From Chitinophagales bacterium (GTDB lineage: Bacteria; Bacteroidota; Bacteroidia; Chitinophagales; Chitinophagaceae): DNA of 64,000 bases. Numbering within the stretch: position 1 is the first letter of the stretch; the number at the start of each line of letters is the position of its first letter. The position numbers and the translations under genes were made by a program. The notes under the pieces were generated by a model. That model did no database searches, was not told where the DNA came from, and saw only the letters and a program-made list of their open reading frames with translations. This document shows positions 54,538-63,506 of the stretch, one piece after another. The stretch spans positions 1,364,001-1,428,000 of the forward strand of contig JACJXP010000001.1 of assembly GCA_020636575.1 (NCBI GenBank), written 5' to 3'.

Positions 54538-55569
54538 TTACTTCGGTTTATAACCGGCCTCATCCAGAATTTTGGTAGGCGTAGTCTTCATCAGTTCTGC
54601 AGGATGCAGATCGGGGTTCTTTTCAGCATATTTTTTAATGATCTGCCATCCGATCCACTGGCCAATATTTCCCGGAGAAAGTTCTTGTGAAAACCCCTGT
54701 GTAAAAGGACCCTCCCCGATATAAGTTTGAATCACAACGGGATTCAGTGATCGTAGATCTTCATTCTTGACAATATAACTCCAGATCAAACCTTCATTTT
54801 GATTACACCAGCCCAATTGATTTTTGGTATATCCTGTTTTTATAGAATCTGCGGTTGTTGGCAAGAATTTGTCCAGCAAATACCATTGCTTGCCCTTCTC
54901 GATCATTTGCTCGATCAGGGGTTTACTGCGACTGTTATCCGGAAAAAGGTCATCTACAACCAGCATCATAGCGTCAGCAATGATATATTCTTTACTGAAC
55001 CGGCGGCTACGATATGCCGGTGCCACATTCTCAATAAAAAAAGGCTCTTTATATAGAGAGAAATTTTTCCCAAGGTAAAATTGCAGACTGATGCCTAAAA
55101 AGTCTGGCCCCAGGAAATCAGGTGTGTAGCCATTTGATGATTGTGCCAGCGCATCAATCGGTCCGTTTACAGTAACTATATCAGGTGCTTTGTATTGAGG
55201 GAAATAATATTTTACATATTGAAATGCCTTTTTAAAGTCTTTTTTTAGCCAATCGGTGTTCCCGAATACATCGTTGATAGTATCATTCATGTGCTTCCCA
55301 AGGTTCAGGAAACGACTTACTCCGGGAATGTAATTTGTACTGTCAAGCCCCAGAATATTTTGCAGAAAAAGCGGCGTAAGAATCGGATACCTAATATTAA
55401 GCGCATGGATATCAGCCGGGATATTATTCGTGTCAATCTTGAAAAAATCCTGGTCAAAACGTTTTAGTGCAAGCTCCACTTTTATACCAGATACATCCGG
55501 AAGCTTTTTACCTGTTTTGCAGGATAGAATTACCAGGGATATTATAAGGGGAAAAATGATCTTCTTCAT
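54538..55569 (-). CDS. gldB: GldB-like gliding motility lipoprotein
   Basis: 343 residues with a lipobox (LVILSC, Cys17), so anchored in a membrane. The 'FDQDFFKID' start, 'YFPQYKAPDIVTVNGPID', 'FLGISLQFYLGKNF' and 'NQLGWCNQNEGLIWSYIVKNEDL' follow the GldB family pattern. GldB is required for gliding in Flavobacterium johnsoniae, where the gene also lies near NAD synthase; here gldB and nadE are divergent neighbours with a 99-nt spacer. Consistent with the T9SS cargo in this window. Exact biochemical role unknown. Confidence 0.85.
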   Translation of the reverse strand: MKKIIFPLIISLVILSCKTGKKLPDVSGIKVELALKRFDQDFFKIDTNNIPADIHALNIRYPILTPLFLQNILGLDSTNYIPGVSRFLNLGKHMNDTINDVFGNTDWLKKDFKKAFQYVKYYFPQYKAPDIVTVNGPIDALAQSSNGYTPDFLGPDFLGISLQFYLGKNFSLYKEPFFIENVAPAYRSRRFSKEYIIADAMMLVVDDLFPDNSRSKPLIEQMIEKGKQWYLLDKFLPTTADSIKTGYTKNQLGWCNQNEGLIWSYIVKNEDLRSLNPVVIQTYIGEGPFTQGFSQELSPGNIGQWIGWQIIKKYAEKNPDLHPAELMKTTPTKILDEAGYKPK

Positions 55570-55656
55570 AGACAGGACTAACGGTTTATTGTTTAAACTA
55601 TTGCCCGCTAAATTACTGTAAGAAAAACAGCCATAAAAATTCCTTTCTTATTCGCC

Positions 55657-55664
55657 TAAATTTG
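55657..55664 (+). promoter_or_regulatory. -7 promoter element TAAATTTG of nadE
   Basis: Exact TAnnTTTG match ending 4 nt before the nadE ATG, predicting a leaderless mRNA. Confidence 0.6.
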
Positions 55665-55668
55665 TAGC

Positions 55669-57351
55669 ATGAGGATCGCATTAGCACAACAGAACTATCA
55701 TATCGGTAATTTCATGGGCAATACAGCCAAAATTATTAATGCGATTGGTGCTGCAAAAGAACAGGGGGCAGATATAATAGTGTTTTCTGAGCTTTGTGTA
55801 TGTGGTTACCCACCCAGGGATTTTTTGGAGTTCAATGATTTTGTTAAAAAAAGCTACCAGGCTATTGATGAAATAAAAGAGCATGCCGATACAATTGCTG
55901 TTATTGTTGGTGCTCCTGATATAAATCCTGTCAGGGAAGGAAAAGATCTGTTCAATGCTGCTTTTTTTCTATATGACAAACAGGTAAAAGCGGTGACACA
56001 CAAAACCTGCCTTCCCAATTACGATGTGTTTGATGAATACCGCTACTTTGAACCGGCTTATGACTGGAATGTAGTTGAGTTCAAAGGAAAGAAAATCGCC
56101 ATTACTATTTGTGAGGATATATGGAACCTCGGCGATAACCCGTTGTACCGGAATTGCCCGATGGATGAGTTGATGAAATTTGGCCCTGATGTCATGATCA
56201 ACATTTCTGCGTCACCTTTTGATTATACTCATGTTGAAGATAGAAAAGCGATCGTTAAACTGAATGTGAACCGCTACAAGCTGCCGATGATATATTGTAA
56301 TTGTGTGGGTAGCCAAACAGAGATCGTATTTGATGGAGGCTCATTGGTATTTGATAAGCATGCAAATATGGTAGGTCATCTGCCTTTGTTTGAAGAAGCA
56401 ATTCAATGTTTTGATTTAAATAATGATGGAAGTTTTTCGCAGAAAATTGTAACCAAAGCAGACAGCTTACCTGACAATGAATTGGATCCCCCGGCATTGG
56501 ATAAAACATTATGCATAGCCGAAATACATGATGCTATTGTCATGGGCATCAGGGACTATTTTTCTAAAATGGGATTTTCAAAAGCCATCCTGGGAAGCAG
56601 TGGGGGAATTGATAGTGCTGTAACATTAGTACTTGCCTGTAAAGCACTAGGTAATGAAAATGTCAGGGCTGTTTTAATGCCTTCCCAGTTTTCTACATCA
56701 CATTCAGTTTCAGATGCTGAGCAATTAAGCAGGAACCTTGGCAATCCTTATGATATTATTCCGATCGAAAATATTTATGAGAGTTTTTTAGGAGAGCTTA
56801 AACCAATATTCAAAGACCTGCCTTTTAGTGTGGCTGAAGAAAATATTCAAAGCCGTACGAGAGGTAATCTGTTGATGGCATTAGCAAATAAATTCGGTTA
56901 TATCTTATTGAATACATCCAATAAAAGTGAATTGGCTACCGGCTACGGAACTCTTTATGGCGATATGGCAGGTGGCCTTGGAGTATTGGGGGATTGTTAT
57001 AAAGTACAGGTGTATGAGCTGGCGAAATATATTAACCGGGAACAAGCGATCATTCCGGATAATATCATTACCAAACCGCCTAGTGCAGAATTAAGACCGG
57101 GACAAAAAGATGCAGACTCTTTACCGGAATATGATATCCTTGACAAAGTTTTATACCAATATATTGAAAGGAGACAAGGTCCCACAGAAATAAAAGCACA
57201 GGGATTTGATCCGGCTTTGGTAGATAGAGTGCTGCGAATGGTAAATATCAATGAATATAAGCGGAACCAGTTCTGTCCGATCATCCGTATTTCACCCAAA
57301 GCTTTTGGGGTTGGACGCAGGGTGCCGATAGTAGGAAAATATTTGAGCTAG
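55669..57351 (+). CDS. nadE: Glutamine-dependent NAD(+) synthase NadE
   Basis: 560 residues, the two-domain glutamine-hydrolysing form. The N-terminal nitrilase-like glutaminase domain has the catalytic Glu41 (VFSELCVCGYPPRD), Lys112 (THKTCLPNY) and Cys148 (ITICEDIW). The C-terminal synthetase has the ATP pyrophosphatase P-loop GSSGGIDSAVT near residue 308 and 'NTSNKSELATGYGTLYGDMAGGL'. It amidates nicotinate adenine dinucleotide to NAD. The start is supported by an adjacent -7 element. Confidence 0.97.
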   Translation: MRIALAQQNYHIGNFMGNTAKIINAIGAAKEQGADIIVFSELCVCGYPPRDFLEFNDFVKKSYQAIDEIKEHADTIAVIVGAPDINPVREGKDLFNAAFFLYDKQVKAVTHKTCLPNYDVFDEYRYFEPAYDWNVVEFKGKKIAITICEDIWNLGDNPLYRNCPMDELMKFGPDVMINISASPFDYTHVEDRKAIVKLNVNRYKLPMIYCNCVGSQTEIVFDGGSLVFDKHANMVGHLPLFEEAIQCFDLNNDGSFSQKIVTKADSLPDNELDPPALDKTLCIAEIHDAIVMGIRDYFSKMGFSKAILGSSGGIDSAVTLVLACKALGNENVRAVLMPSQFSTSHSVSDAEQLSRNLGNPYDIIPIENIYESFLGELKPIFKDLPFSVAEENIQSRTRGNLLMALANKFGYILLNTSNKSELATGYGTLYGDMAGGLGVLGDCYKVQVYELAKYINREQAIIPDNIITKPPSAELRPGQKDADSLPEYDILDKVLYQYIERRQGPTEIKAQGFDPALVDRVLRMVNINEYKRNQFCPIIRISPKAFGVGRRVPIVGKYLS

Positions 57352-57363
57352 CTTTTTTATAGG

Positions 57364-57798
57364 TTAGTGAACAAACCTCGCAATAACTGTTTGTCCAGAT
57401 ATAACCATTGAACCTACTAACTCAGTATCTGTAAGGCTTACAATTGTAACATCACCCGTAGTTCCGGAAAAAAAGGATGCAGACAACTGTAACATAGTTT
57501 CGTTGCTGAGCCAGGCCCATGTGAAAGCAGAAGTTTGCGGATCGGCCGGGTCACATTTTGTTGCTCCTTCATCCGCTGTTCCCGTACCACCTGCAACAAA
57601 AGTATAAATATTATCTTTCTGGCATGATTGCAAAGCTCCTGATACATCAATTCCGGAAGAGGTAGCACTATTGAACTTCCAGCTACCGGTGGTCAGTAAT
57701 TCAGTTTTAGTTGGCGGGGAATCATTATTCTTTTTACAGGAAAAAAATGTTCCTGTAAGAATTAAGAAAGAAACAAGATAAAGCCCTGTATTTTTCAT
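57364..57798 (-). CDS. Lipocalin-like lipoprotein
   Basis: 144 residues from the ATG at 57798 (MKNTGLYLVSFLILTGTFFSC), preferred over 57828 because it starts the signal peptide. The lipobox FFSC gives a lipid anchor, followed by a short charged linker. The body 'LLTTGSWKFNSATSSGIDVSGALQSCQKDNIYTF...TDTELVGSM' has the pattern of the small lipocalin-like lipoproteins common in Bacteroidota (LLTTGxW start, CxKDxxYTF strand). Ligand unknown. It converges on nadE with 12 nt between stops. Confidence 0.82.
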   Translation of the reverse strand: MKNTGLYLVSFLILTGTFFSCKKNNDSPPTKTELLTTGSWKFNSATSSGIDVSGALQSCQKDNIYTFVAGGTGTADEGATKCDPADPQTSAFTWAWLSNETMLQLSASFFSGTTGDVTIVSLTDTELVGSMVISGQTVIARFVH

Positions 57799-57948
57799 AA
57801 TAATGGATTGTTTAGCAATAATAAACAAACTTTTCAGCGTTTTAAAGGTATAAATACGCTAAAATAGTGCCTATTTTTCTCCGGTCATCATATCGGCCTC
57901 TTATTTGCTAAAGGCAAGTTTGTATTTTGTGACCCAAAATGATCTCCT

Positions 57949-58950
57949 ATGCTTAAAACAGCTGAAGATATTCGATTATTAAATGAAAAGATCGCCCAGG
58001 CCGGACAGTTCACTGATAAAATAAGAGAAGAAGTTGCTCATGTTATTGTAGGGCAAACGCATATGCTTGACCGCTTATTGATCGGGTTATTGAGCAACGG
58101 CCATGTGCTGCTGGAAGGTGTTCCCGGATTAGCGAAAACATTAACGATCAAATCTCTTGCACAGGCAATTCATGCTAAGTTCAGTCGTATCCAGTTCACT
58201 CCTGATCTTTTACCCGCAGATGTGATCGGTACATTGATCTATAACCAGCAAAGAAATGAGTTTGTCGTTCGCAAGGGGCCCATCTTCGCCAACTTTATCC
58301 TGGCAGATGAGATAAACAGGGCACCGGCCAAAGTTCAAAGCGCCCTGTTGGAGGCTATGCAGGAGCGACAGGTAACCATAGGTGATGAGACGTATAAACT
58401 GGACCAGCCTTTCCTGGTCCTGGCAACACAGAATCCATTAGAGCAGGAGGGAACTTACCCGCTTCCGGAAGCACAGGTCGACAGGTTTATCATGAAAGTG
58501 ATCGTTGGTTATCCAAAAAGAGAAGAAGAACAATTGATCATTCGTCAGAATATACAAGGCATGGATTTTCCTGAAGTAAAGCAGGTAGTATCTGTGCAGG
58601 AGATCATGCAGGCAAGAGATCTTACCCGGCAGATATATATGGACGAAAAGATCGAGCAATATATACTGGATATTGTATTTGCCACCCGGCAGCCGGAGCA
58701 GTTTCAATTGGAAAAATTAAAACCACTGATCTCTTATGGTGCTTCACCAAGAGGAAGTATCAATCTGGGTATTGCGGCTAAAGCACAGGCATTTTTAAGC
58801 AAAAGAGGGTTTGTGATACCTGAGGATGTCAGAAGTATCTGTAAAGATGTGTTGCGTCACCGTATAGGCCTTACTTACGAAGCAGAAGCTGAAAATGTAA
58901 ATGTGGAAGATGTAATTGAAGATATTTTAAAACAGATCAATGTTCCTTAA
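57949..58950 (+). CDS. MoxR family AAA+ ATPase
   Basis: 333 residues. The AAA+ module has Walker A GVPGLAKT (residues 57-64), Walker B 'FILADEINRAP', sensor-like 'LVLATQNPLEQEGTYPLPEAQVDRF' and a C-terminal lid with 'LISYGASPRGSINLGIAAKAQAFL'. MoxR ATPases act as chaperone-like partners of VWA-domain proteins. It is the first gene of the moxR-DUF58-BatD-like-batA cluster, separated from the DUF58 gene by an 88-nt spacer containing a palindromic repeat. Confidence 0.95.
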   Translation: MLKTAEDIRLLNEKIAQAGQFTDKIREEVAHVIVGQTHMLDRLLIGLLSNGHVLLEGVPGLAKTLTIKSLAQAIHAKFSRIQFTPDLLPADVIGTLIYNQQRNEFVVRKGPIFANFILADEINRAPAKVQSALLEAMQERQVTIGDETYKLDQPFLVLATQNPLEQEGTYPLPEAQVDRFIMKVIVGYPKREEEQLIIRQNIQGMDFPEVKQVVSVQEIMQARDLTRQIYMDEKIEQYILDIVFATRQPEQFQLEKLKPLISYGASPRGSINLGIAAKAQAFLSKRGFVIPEDVRSICKDVLRHRIGLTYEAEAENVNVEDVIEDILKQINVP

Positions 58951-58962
58951 TAGTCCCCTAAA

Positions 58963-58999
58963 CCTGCCTGACGGCAGGCAGGTCCCCCGAAGGAGGACA
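58963..58999. repeat. GC-rich double palindrome between moxR and the DUF58 gene
   Basis: CCTGCCTG (58963-58970) and CAGGCAGG (58975-58982) form a perfect 8-bp stem with loop ACGG. A second hairpin follows, GTCCCCC/GGAGGAC with loop GAA (58982-58999, one mismatch). No U-tract follows, so it is not a clear terminator; it resembles dispersed GC-rich palindromes in Bacteroidota genomes. Confidence 0.75.
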
Positions 59000-59038
59000 T
59001 ATAATTTCTAAAGTATAAATTTTCACTATCATAACTCA

Positions 59039-59911
59039 ATGTTAACTACAGCAGAAATAATAAAAAAAGTAAGGGCATTAGAGATCAAGAGCAAAAAACT
59101 GACCAGTGATCTCTTTACCGGGGAATACCATAGTGCATTCAAGGGGAAAGGTATGTCGTTTAAAGAAGTAAGAGAGTATGCAGCGGGTGATGACATACGT
59201 TTTATTGACTGGAATGTTTCTGCAAGATTTGGACACCCCTATAGTAAAATATTTGAAGAAGAAAGAGAACTTACAGTAATGCTGCTGGTGGATATCAGTA
59301 ATAGTTCCTTATTTGGTACTACGCATGCACGGAAAAGAGATATTGTAACTGAGATCGGGGCAGTACTCAGCTTTTCAGCAATCAATAATGCCGATAAAGT
59401 AGGAGTGATATTTTACAGCGACGTTATTGAAGGGTATATCCCTCCTAAGAAAGGACGTCAACATGCTTTATACATCGTAAGAGAGTTGCTAAGTAAAGAG
59501 CCAAAAGGCAAAGGAACCGCAGTAAGTAAAGCATTGCGGTATTTTAATAATGTAACCCGCCAAAAAAGTATTGCTTTTATATTAAGTGATTTTCTGGATG
59601 CCAGCTATGAAGATGCTCTTCGGATAGCAGGAAAGAAACATGATGTGATCGGCATTAAATTATATGACAAAATGGATATGGAGCTTCCCGATCTCGGGGT
59701 GGTACAGGTAAAAGATCTTGAAAACGGCAATACCCGGTGGGTGGATAGCAGCAGTTCATTTGTGCGACATAGTTACCAGGAGGAGTTTTTCCGGGTAACT
59801 GCATATTGTAACCAGGTGTTCAAAAAAGCAGGTTGTGACCTTTTGCATGTTAAAACAGGGGAAGATTATGTAAAAGTATTGCAACGTTTCTTCCTGGGGA
59901 GAAACAGGTGA
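59039..59911 (+). CDS. DUF58 domain-containing protein
   Basis: 290 residues. The central 'FKGKGMSFKEVREYAAGDDIRFIDWNVSARFGHPYSKIFEEERELTVMLLVDISNSSLFG' is the DUF58 core, with a degenerate VWA-like 'VDISNSS' (DxSxS) metal site. A conserved 'IAFILSDFLD' follows. DUF58 proteins pair with MoxR ATPases, and this gene follows moxR. The BatD-like gene starts 5 nt downstream. Confidence 0.93.
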   Translation: MLTTAEIIKKVRALEIKSKKLTSDLFTGEYHSAFKGKGMSFKEVREYAAGDDIRFIDWNVSARFGHPYSKIFEEERELTVMLLVDISNSSLFGTTHARKRDIVTEIGAVLSFSAINNADKVGVIFYSDVIEGYIPPKKGRQHALYIVRELLSKEPKGKGTAVSKALRYFNNVTRQKSIAFILSDFLDASYEDALRIAGKKHDVIGIKLYDKMDMELPDLGVVQVKDLENGNTRWVDSSSSFVRHSYQEEFFRVTAYCNQVFKKAGCDLLHVKTGEDYVKVLQRFFLGRNR

Positions 59912-59916
59912 TTATC

Positions 59917-60789
59917 ATGAAATTTCAGCAGGTAATAATTTTTTTTCTTTCTATGTTGGGCTTCCTTCAGGTTTCAGCCCAGGATACTGATGTTATAAAA
60001 GTGTCAGTCGATAAAAACAGGATACTTATTGGCGAACCTCTGCAGCTAACCGTAAACGCCAAATTTTCACCTGGATCAATTGAGAAGGGTTTTCTTATTG
60101 ATAGCATCCCGCATTTCGAATTTTTAGAAGAACCAGTTTTTGATTCATCAACTTATAACAAAGGGGCAGAGCTGAAGATCATATATAAACTCACCAGTTT
60201 TGACTCCGGGCACTGGGTCATTCCGGCATTTTCAATAAACGGAGGTATCAAATCAGACAGTATAGGTATTGATGTTGTTTTTTCTGATTTTGATCCTAGC
60301 CAGGATTATCATGATGTAAAAGATATACTTGAACCGGAAAAACAGAAGAAAAAAGGCTGGTGGTATATAATAGCAGGAAGTTTGCTTTTGCTGGGACTGC
60401 TTGTTTGGTATTTATTACGCAGACAAAAAAACCTGCCACCGGAAAAACCGGTTATTGTTATTGATCCTTACCAGGAAGCCATGCAACGGATCGCTGAATT
60501 ACAGAATACCAAACTGCCGGTAAGAGAATATCACTCCCGCCTCACTGGTATTTTCAGGTTATATGTATTCAGGAAAAGGGGAATACTTTCTCTTCAGAAA
60601 ACAACGGATGACCTTGTAAAACAATTAAAAGGTGTAGGATTATCAATAACTGACCATGAAAGCCTATCCCGTTCTTTACAACTTAGCGATTTTGTGAAGT
60701 TTGCTAAATATGAACCTTCTGATGAGGACAATAGCGAAGTGTTAAAAGTGGTAAAGCAAACAATTGAAACAATGGAGGGCCTCACATAA
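59917..60789 (+). CDS. Bat-operon membrane protein (BatD-like)
   Basis: 290 residues from the ATG at 59917; a GTG at 59908 is in frame but would overlap the DUF58 stop. N-terminal signal peptide (cleavage after VSAQ), a beta-rich exposed domain to ~145, one membrane helix 'WWYIIAGSLLLLGLLVWYLL' (~148-170), and a basic helical cytoplasmic tail. The architecture matches proteins between DUF58 and VWA genes in Bacteroidota Bat clusters, called BatD-like, but sequence identity to BatD proper is not something I can show. Its TAA overlaps the batA ATG (TAATG). Confidence 0.75.
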   Translation: MKFQQVIIFFLSMLGFLQVSAQDTDVIKVSVDKNRILIGEPLQLTVNAKFSPGSIEKGFLIDSIPHFEFLEEPVFDSSTYNKGAELKIIYKLTSFDSGHWVIPAFSINGGIKSDSIGIDVVFSDFDPSQDYHDVKDILEPEKQKKKGWWYIIAGSLLLLGLLVWYLLRRQKNLPPEKPVIVIDPYQEAMQRIAELQNTKLPVREYHSRLTGIFRLYVFRKRGILSLQKTTDDLVKQLKGVGLSITDHESLSRSLQLSDFVKFAKYEPSDEDNSEVLKVVKQTIETMEGLT

Positions 60790-61793
60790 TGTTATATGAT
60801 TGGTTGAAACATATTGTCTTTGCAGAACCTCTGCTACTGTCAGGTATGATCATTATCCCAATCCTGGTTTTCTGGTATATTAAAAAAGGAGATAAGAAGC
60901 AGGCATCGATAAAAGTTTCGTCAGCTTATCCATTTTCTGTTTCAACCTGGAAAAATAAAATGAGGCATTTGCCATTTATCCTCCGGTTATTATCTCTTGC
61001 TGCTTTAATACTGGCATTGGCAAGACCGCAAAAAAGGATCAGCGGGCAAAACACAAAAGGAGAAGGAATTGATATTGTGTTGTGTATGGATGTGAGCGGA
61101 AGTATGGGCTCAGCAGATATTCCCCCTTCCCGGATGGAAGTGGCCAAAGAGGTGGCGGAAGAATTTGTACGAAGCCGCCCGGTTGACAGGATTGGCCTCG
61201 TAATATTTTCGGGGGAGAGTTTTACGCAATGCCCTGTTACTACAGATAAGAACACCCTGATCAGGCAGATCCAGTCTCTCGAAAGCCGGAAATACCTTGC
61301 AGATGGAACAGTGATAGGGGAAGGATTGGCTACTGCTGTGGACCGGCTTACCAAAAGTGATGCGAAGAGTAAAGTGATCATCTTATTGACAGATGGAAAG
61401 GAAGACCCACCTGAAACAAGGCTTATAGATCCACTTACGGCTTTAGAGATCGCCAAGTCAAGATCAGTAAAGGTGTACACCATAGGAATGAATGCCGGTG
61501 CCGGCGTTACTACGTCTGCTACTACGCCTTTAAGAAGAACAACAGCCGATTTCCTGGATGAAGAATTATTGCAAAAGATCGCTGGAGAAACTGGTGGAAA
61601 GTATTTCCGGGCCCGGGATAAAAACGGCTTGCAGTCAATTTATAAAGAAATAGATCAATTAGAGAAATCTGAGATAGAGATCACTTCGTTTGAAAGGGTA
61701 GAAGAAAAATTTATTCCGTTTGTGCTGGCAGCACTATTGTTTATCTTTCTTGAATTATTGCTTCGTTTTACGTTGCTCAGAAAATTTCCGTGA
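60789..61793 (+). CDS. batA: VWA-domain membrane protein BatA
   Basis: 334 residues. Two N-terminal membrane helices (~13-31, ~58-76), a VWA domain starting 'GIDIVLCMDVSGSMGSADIPPSRMEVAK' with a complete MIDAS site (D-V-S-G-S, later Thr and 'LLTDGKED'), and a C-terminal membrane helix (FIPFVLAALLFIFLELLLRF). Bat proteins were named for aerotolerance in Bacteroides fragilis; they probably act with MoxR on envelope processes. Translation is coupled to the upstream gene by one-base overlap. batB and later bat genes do not follow here; rsgA is next. Confidence 0.93.
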   Translation: MLYDWLKHIVFAEPLLLSGMIIIPILVFWYIKKGDKKQASIKVSSAYPFSVSTWKNKMRHLPFILRLLSLAALILALARPQKRISGQNTKGEGIDIVLCMDVSGSMGSADIPPSRMEVAKEVAEEFVRSRPVDRIGLVIFSGESFTQCPVTTDKNTLIRQIQSLESRKYLADGTVIGEGLATAVDRLTKSDAKSKVIILLTDGKEDPPETRLIDPLTALEIAKSRSVKVYTIGMNAGAGVTTSATTPLRRTTADFLDEELLQKIAGETGGKYFRARDKNGLQSIYKEIDQLEKSEIEITSFERVEEKFIPFVLAALLFIFLELLLRFTLLRKFP

Positions 61794-61831
61794 TTTAAAG
61801 TTATTCCGCCGGGATTAATGAAATTCGCAGC

Positions 61832-62758
61832 ATGACAGGAATAGTTTACAAGTCAACTGGTAGCTGGTACACCATCAAAGATGAAAATGGAAGGTTCTGG
61901 AATGCCAGGATAAAAGGGGTATTAAAACTGGATGATATTACCAGCACCAATCCCATTGCGGTGGGAGATAAGGTGGTAATGGATATAGAAAATGATGAAA
62001 GCAACACGGCTATAATAAAAGAGATAGTATCCCGTCATAATTACATCAACAGGCAATCGCCCCGGCATAAACATCAGCATCATATTGTGGCAGCAAATAT
62101 TGATCAGTCATTATTGGTGGCCACTCTCAAAGAACCACGAACCTCGCAAGGGTTTATTGACCGGTTTCTTGTTGCAGCCGAAATGTATCATGTGCCGGCA
62201 ATAATAGTCTTTAATAAATCTGATCTCTATAAGAATAAGGAATTAGACAAATACGATCTGTGGAAGCAGATGTATGAAGCCATTGGCTACGAAGTTCTAC
62301 TGGTAAGTGCAGAAAAAAAAGTAGGTCTGGAAGAGATAGAAAGGGTATTGAAAGATAAGACCACACTCATAAGTGGCCATAGTGGTGTGGGAAAATCTTC
62401 TTTAATGAATGCTATCTTCCCGGGTATGAACAGGAAAACAAAAGATATCAGTGGCTGGAGTGGTAAAGGGCAGCACACTACTACGTTTGCTGAAATGTTT
62501 GATCTGTCAAATGGGGGACAGGTGATCGATACACCGGGCATGAGGGAATTTGGTCTTGTTGATATTACAAAACAGGAGTTGTCGCATTATTTCCCTGAGA
62601 TGAGGGATAAATTAACCAATTGTCAATTCAATAATTGTTTACATTATAATGAACCGGGTTGTGCTATAAAACAAGCTGTGGCTGATGGGGAGATACATGA
62701 AGACAGGTATATCAGCTACCTGGGGATACTGGATTCAATTGAAGAAAAAGGTTATTGA
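61832..62758 (+). CDS. rsgA: Ribosome small-subunit-dependent GTPase RsgA
   Basis: 308 residues. Circularly permuted GTPase that helps late 30S maturation. An N-terminal OB domain is followed by the permuted G motifs: G4 'FNKSD' near residue 128, then G1 'SGHSGVGKSSLMNAIFPG' near 182 and G3 'DTPGMREFGL'. The C-terminal zinc finger uses 'CQFNNCLHYNEPGC' (C..C-H-C). All motifs are intact. It follows batA by 38 nt and its stop directly abuts that of the convergent downstream gene. Confidence 0.96.
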   Translation: MTGIVYKSTGSWYTIKDENGRFWNARIKGVLKLDDITSTNPIAVGDKVVMDIENDESNTAIIKEIVSRHNYINRQSPRHKHQHHIVAANIDQSLLVATLKEPRTSQGFIDRFLVAAEMYHVPAIIVFNKSDLYKNKELDKYDLWKQMYEAIGYEVLLVSAEKKVGLEEIERVLKDKTTLISGHSGVGKSSLMNAIFPGMNRKTKDISGWSGKGQHTTTFAEMFDLSNGGQVIDTPGMREFGLVDITKQELSHYFPEMRDKLTNCQFNNCLHYNEPGCAIKQAVADGEIHEDRYISYLGILDSIEEKGY

Positions 62759-63088
62759 TCAGGCAATATTTCGCTGATCAGCATTGAATAATCTTACATC
62801 GAGGTTATTGGCAAGTTCCACTACGGCCTTATTTTCTTTGTTCATTGCATCACGGGTCTTAGTAGGAAAGATGGAAATACCGTTGTAGATATTATAATGT
62901 AATGTAAGGTTTTGCCCTTTGTACCGGAATTCCCAGTCGATGGTGTCAAAATCATCTTCCTTATTGGAGAATTTGATCTTAAAGTCGCTACTCAGAATAT
63001 CAGCAACCTGGTAAAATTGTTTCAAACCGCCATCATCTGAAATAACGGCTTCGGTACATCCTAATGTAGTTCTCAGGGCAAGATTCAT
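62759..63088 (-). CDS. Hypothetical protein, 109 residues
   Basis: I do not recognise this family. It is a small cytoplasmic-looking alpha/beta protein, no signal peptide, with a central 'DFDTIDWEFRYKGQNLTLHYNIYNGISIFP' pattern of alternating strands and a C-terminal helix 'ENKAVVELANNLDVRLF'. The stop codon abuts that of rsgA with no spacer. Coding likelihood is supported by length, composition and packing. Confidence 0.65.
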   Translation of the reverse strand: MNLALRTTLGCTEAVISDDGGLKQFYQVADILSSDFKIKFSNKEDDFDTIDWEFRYKGQNLTLHYNIYNGISIFPTKTRDAMNKENKAVVELANNLDVRLFNADQRNIA

Positions 63089-63177
63089 AATCGTAGATTT
63101 AAGTCATATTTATACTGCAATTTCTTTCGTATAAATAAGACAGGGTACGGAGTTAATTGGCTGCACCAGGCAGGGAA

Positions 63178-63372
63178 TTAACTCTTGAATTTTTTTGCTT
63201 TTTTAACAGATTTCGCTGCATCAGGGTCTCCGCTGAGTATCTTTTCTGCACCTACATTTTTTCCATTAGTAGGACATCCGTATTTAGGTTTGAAAATGCT
63301 GTTCCATACACGGCAGGAAGAAAAAAGGAACATCAGGCTGAAAAGGATAGCAAAAATTCGGAGGTTTTTCAT
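63178..63372 (-). CDS. Small lipoprotein, 64 residues
   Basis: A short lipoprotein with a clear lipobox (LMFLFSSC, Cys20). The mature part contains 'FKPKYGCPTNGKNVGAEKILSGD', a pattern I associate with a small conserved Bacteroidota lipoprotein, and a Lys-rich tail. Function unknown. Two frames on the opposite strand overlap it, but only this strand gives a signal peptide. Confidence 0.72.
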   Translation of the reverse strand: MKNLRIFAILFSLMFLFSSCRVWNSIFKPKYGCPTNGKNVGAEKILSGDPDAAKSVKKAKKFKS

Positions 63373-63506
63373 TTCACTTCTATTATAAATTCCTAACGAA
63401 ATTAACTATTACAAATTGCTTTCACCATAGTAAACTTACGGTTTCGGCACAGGGAACAAAATATTCTGAATGATTTTCAGTGTGTTGGGTCGATGATTTT
63501 TACTGA

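Noticed and set aside
60926..61483. 185-residue antisense frame within batA
   Set aside because: Overlaps the VWA core whose motifs are intact on the plus strand.
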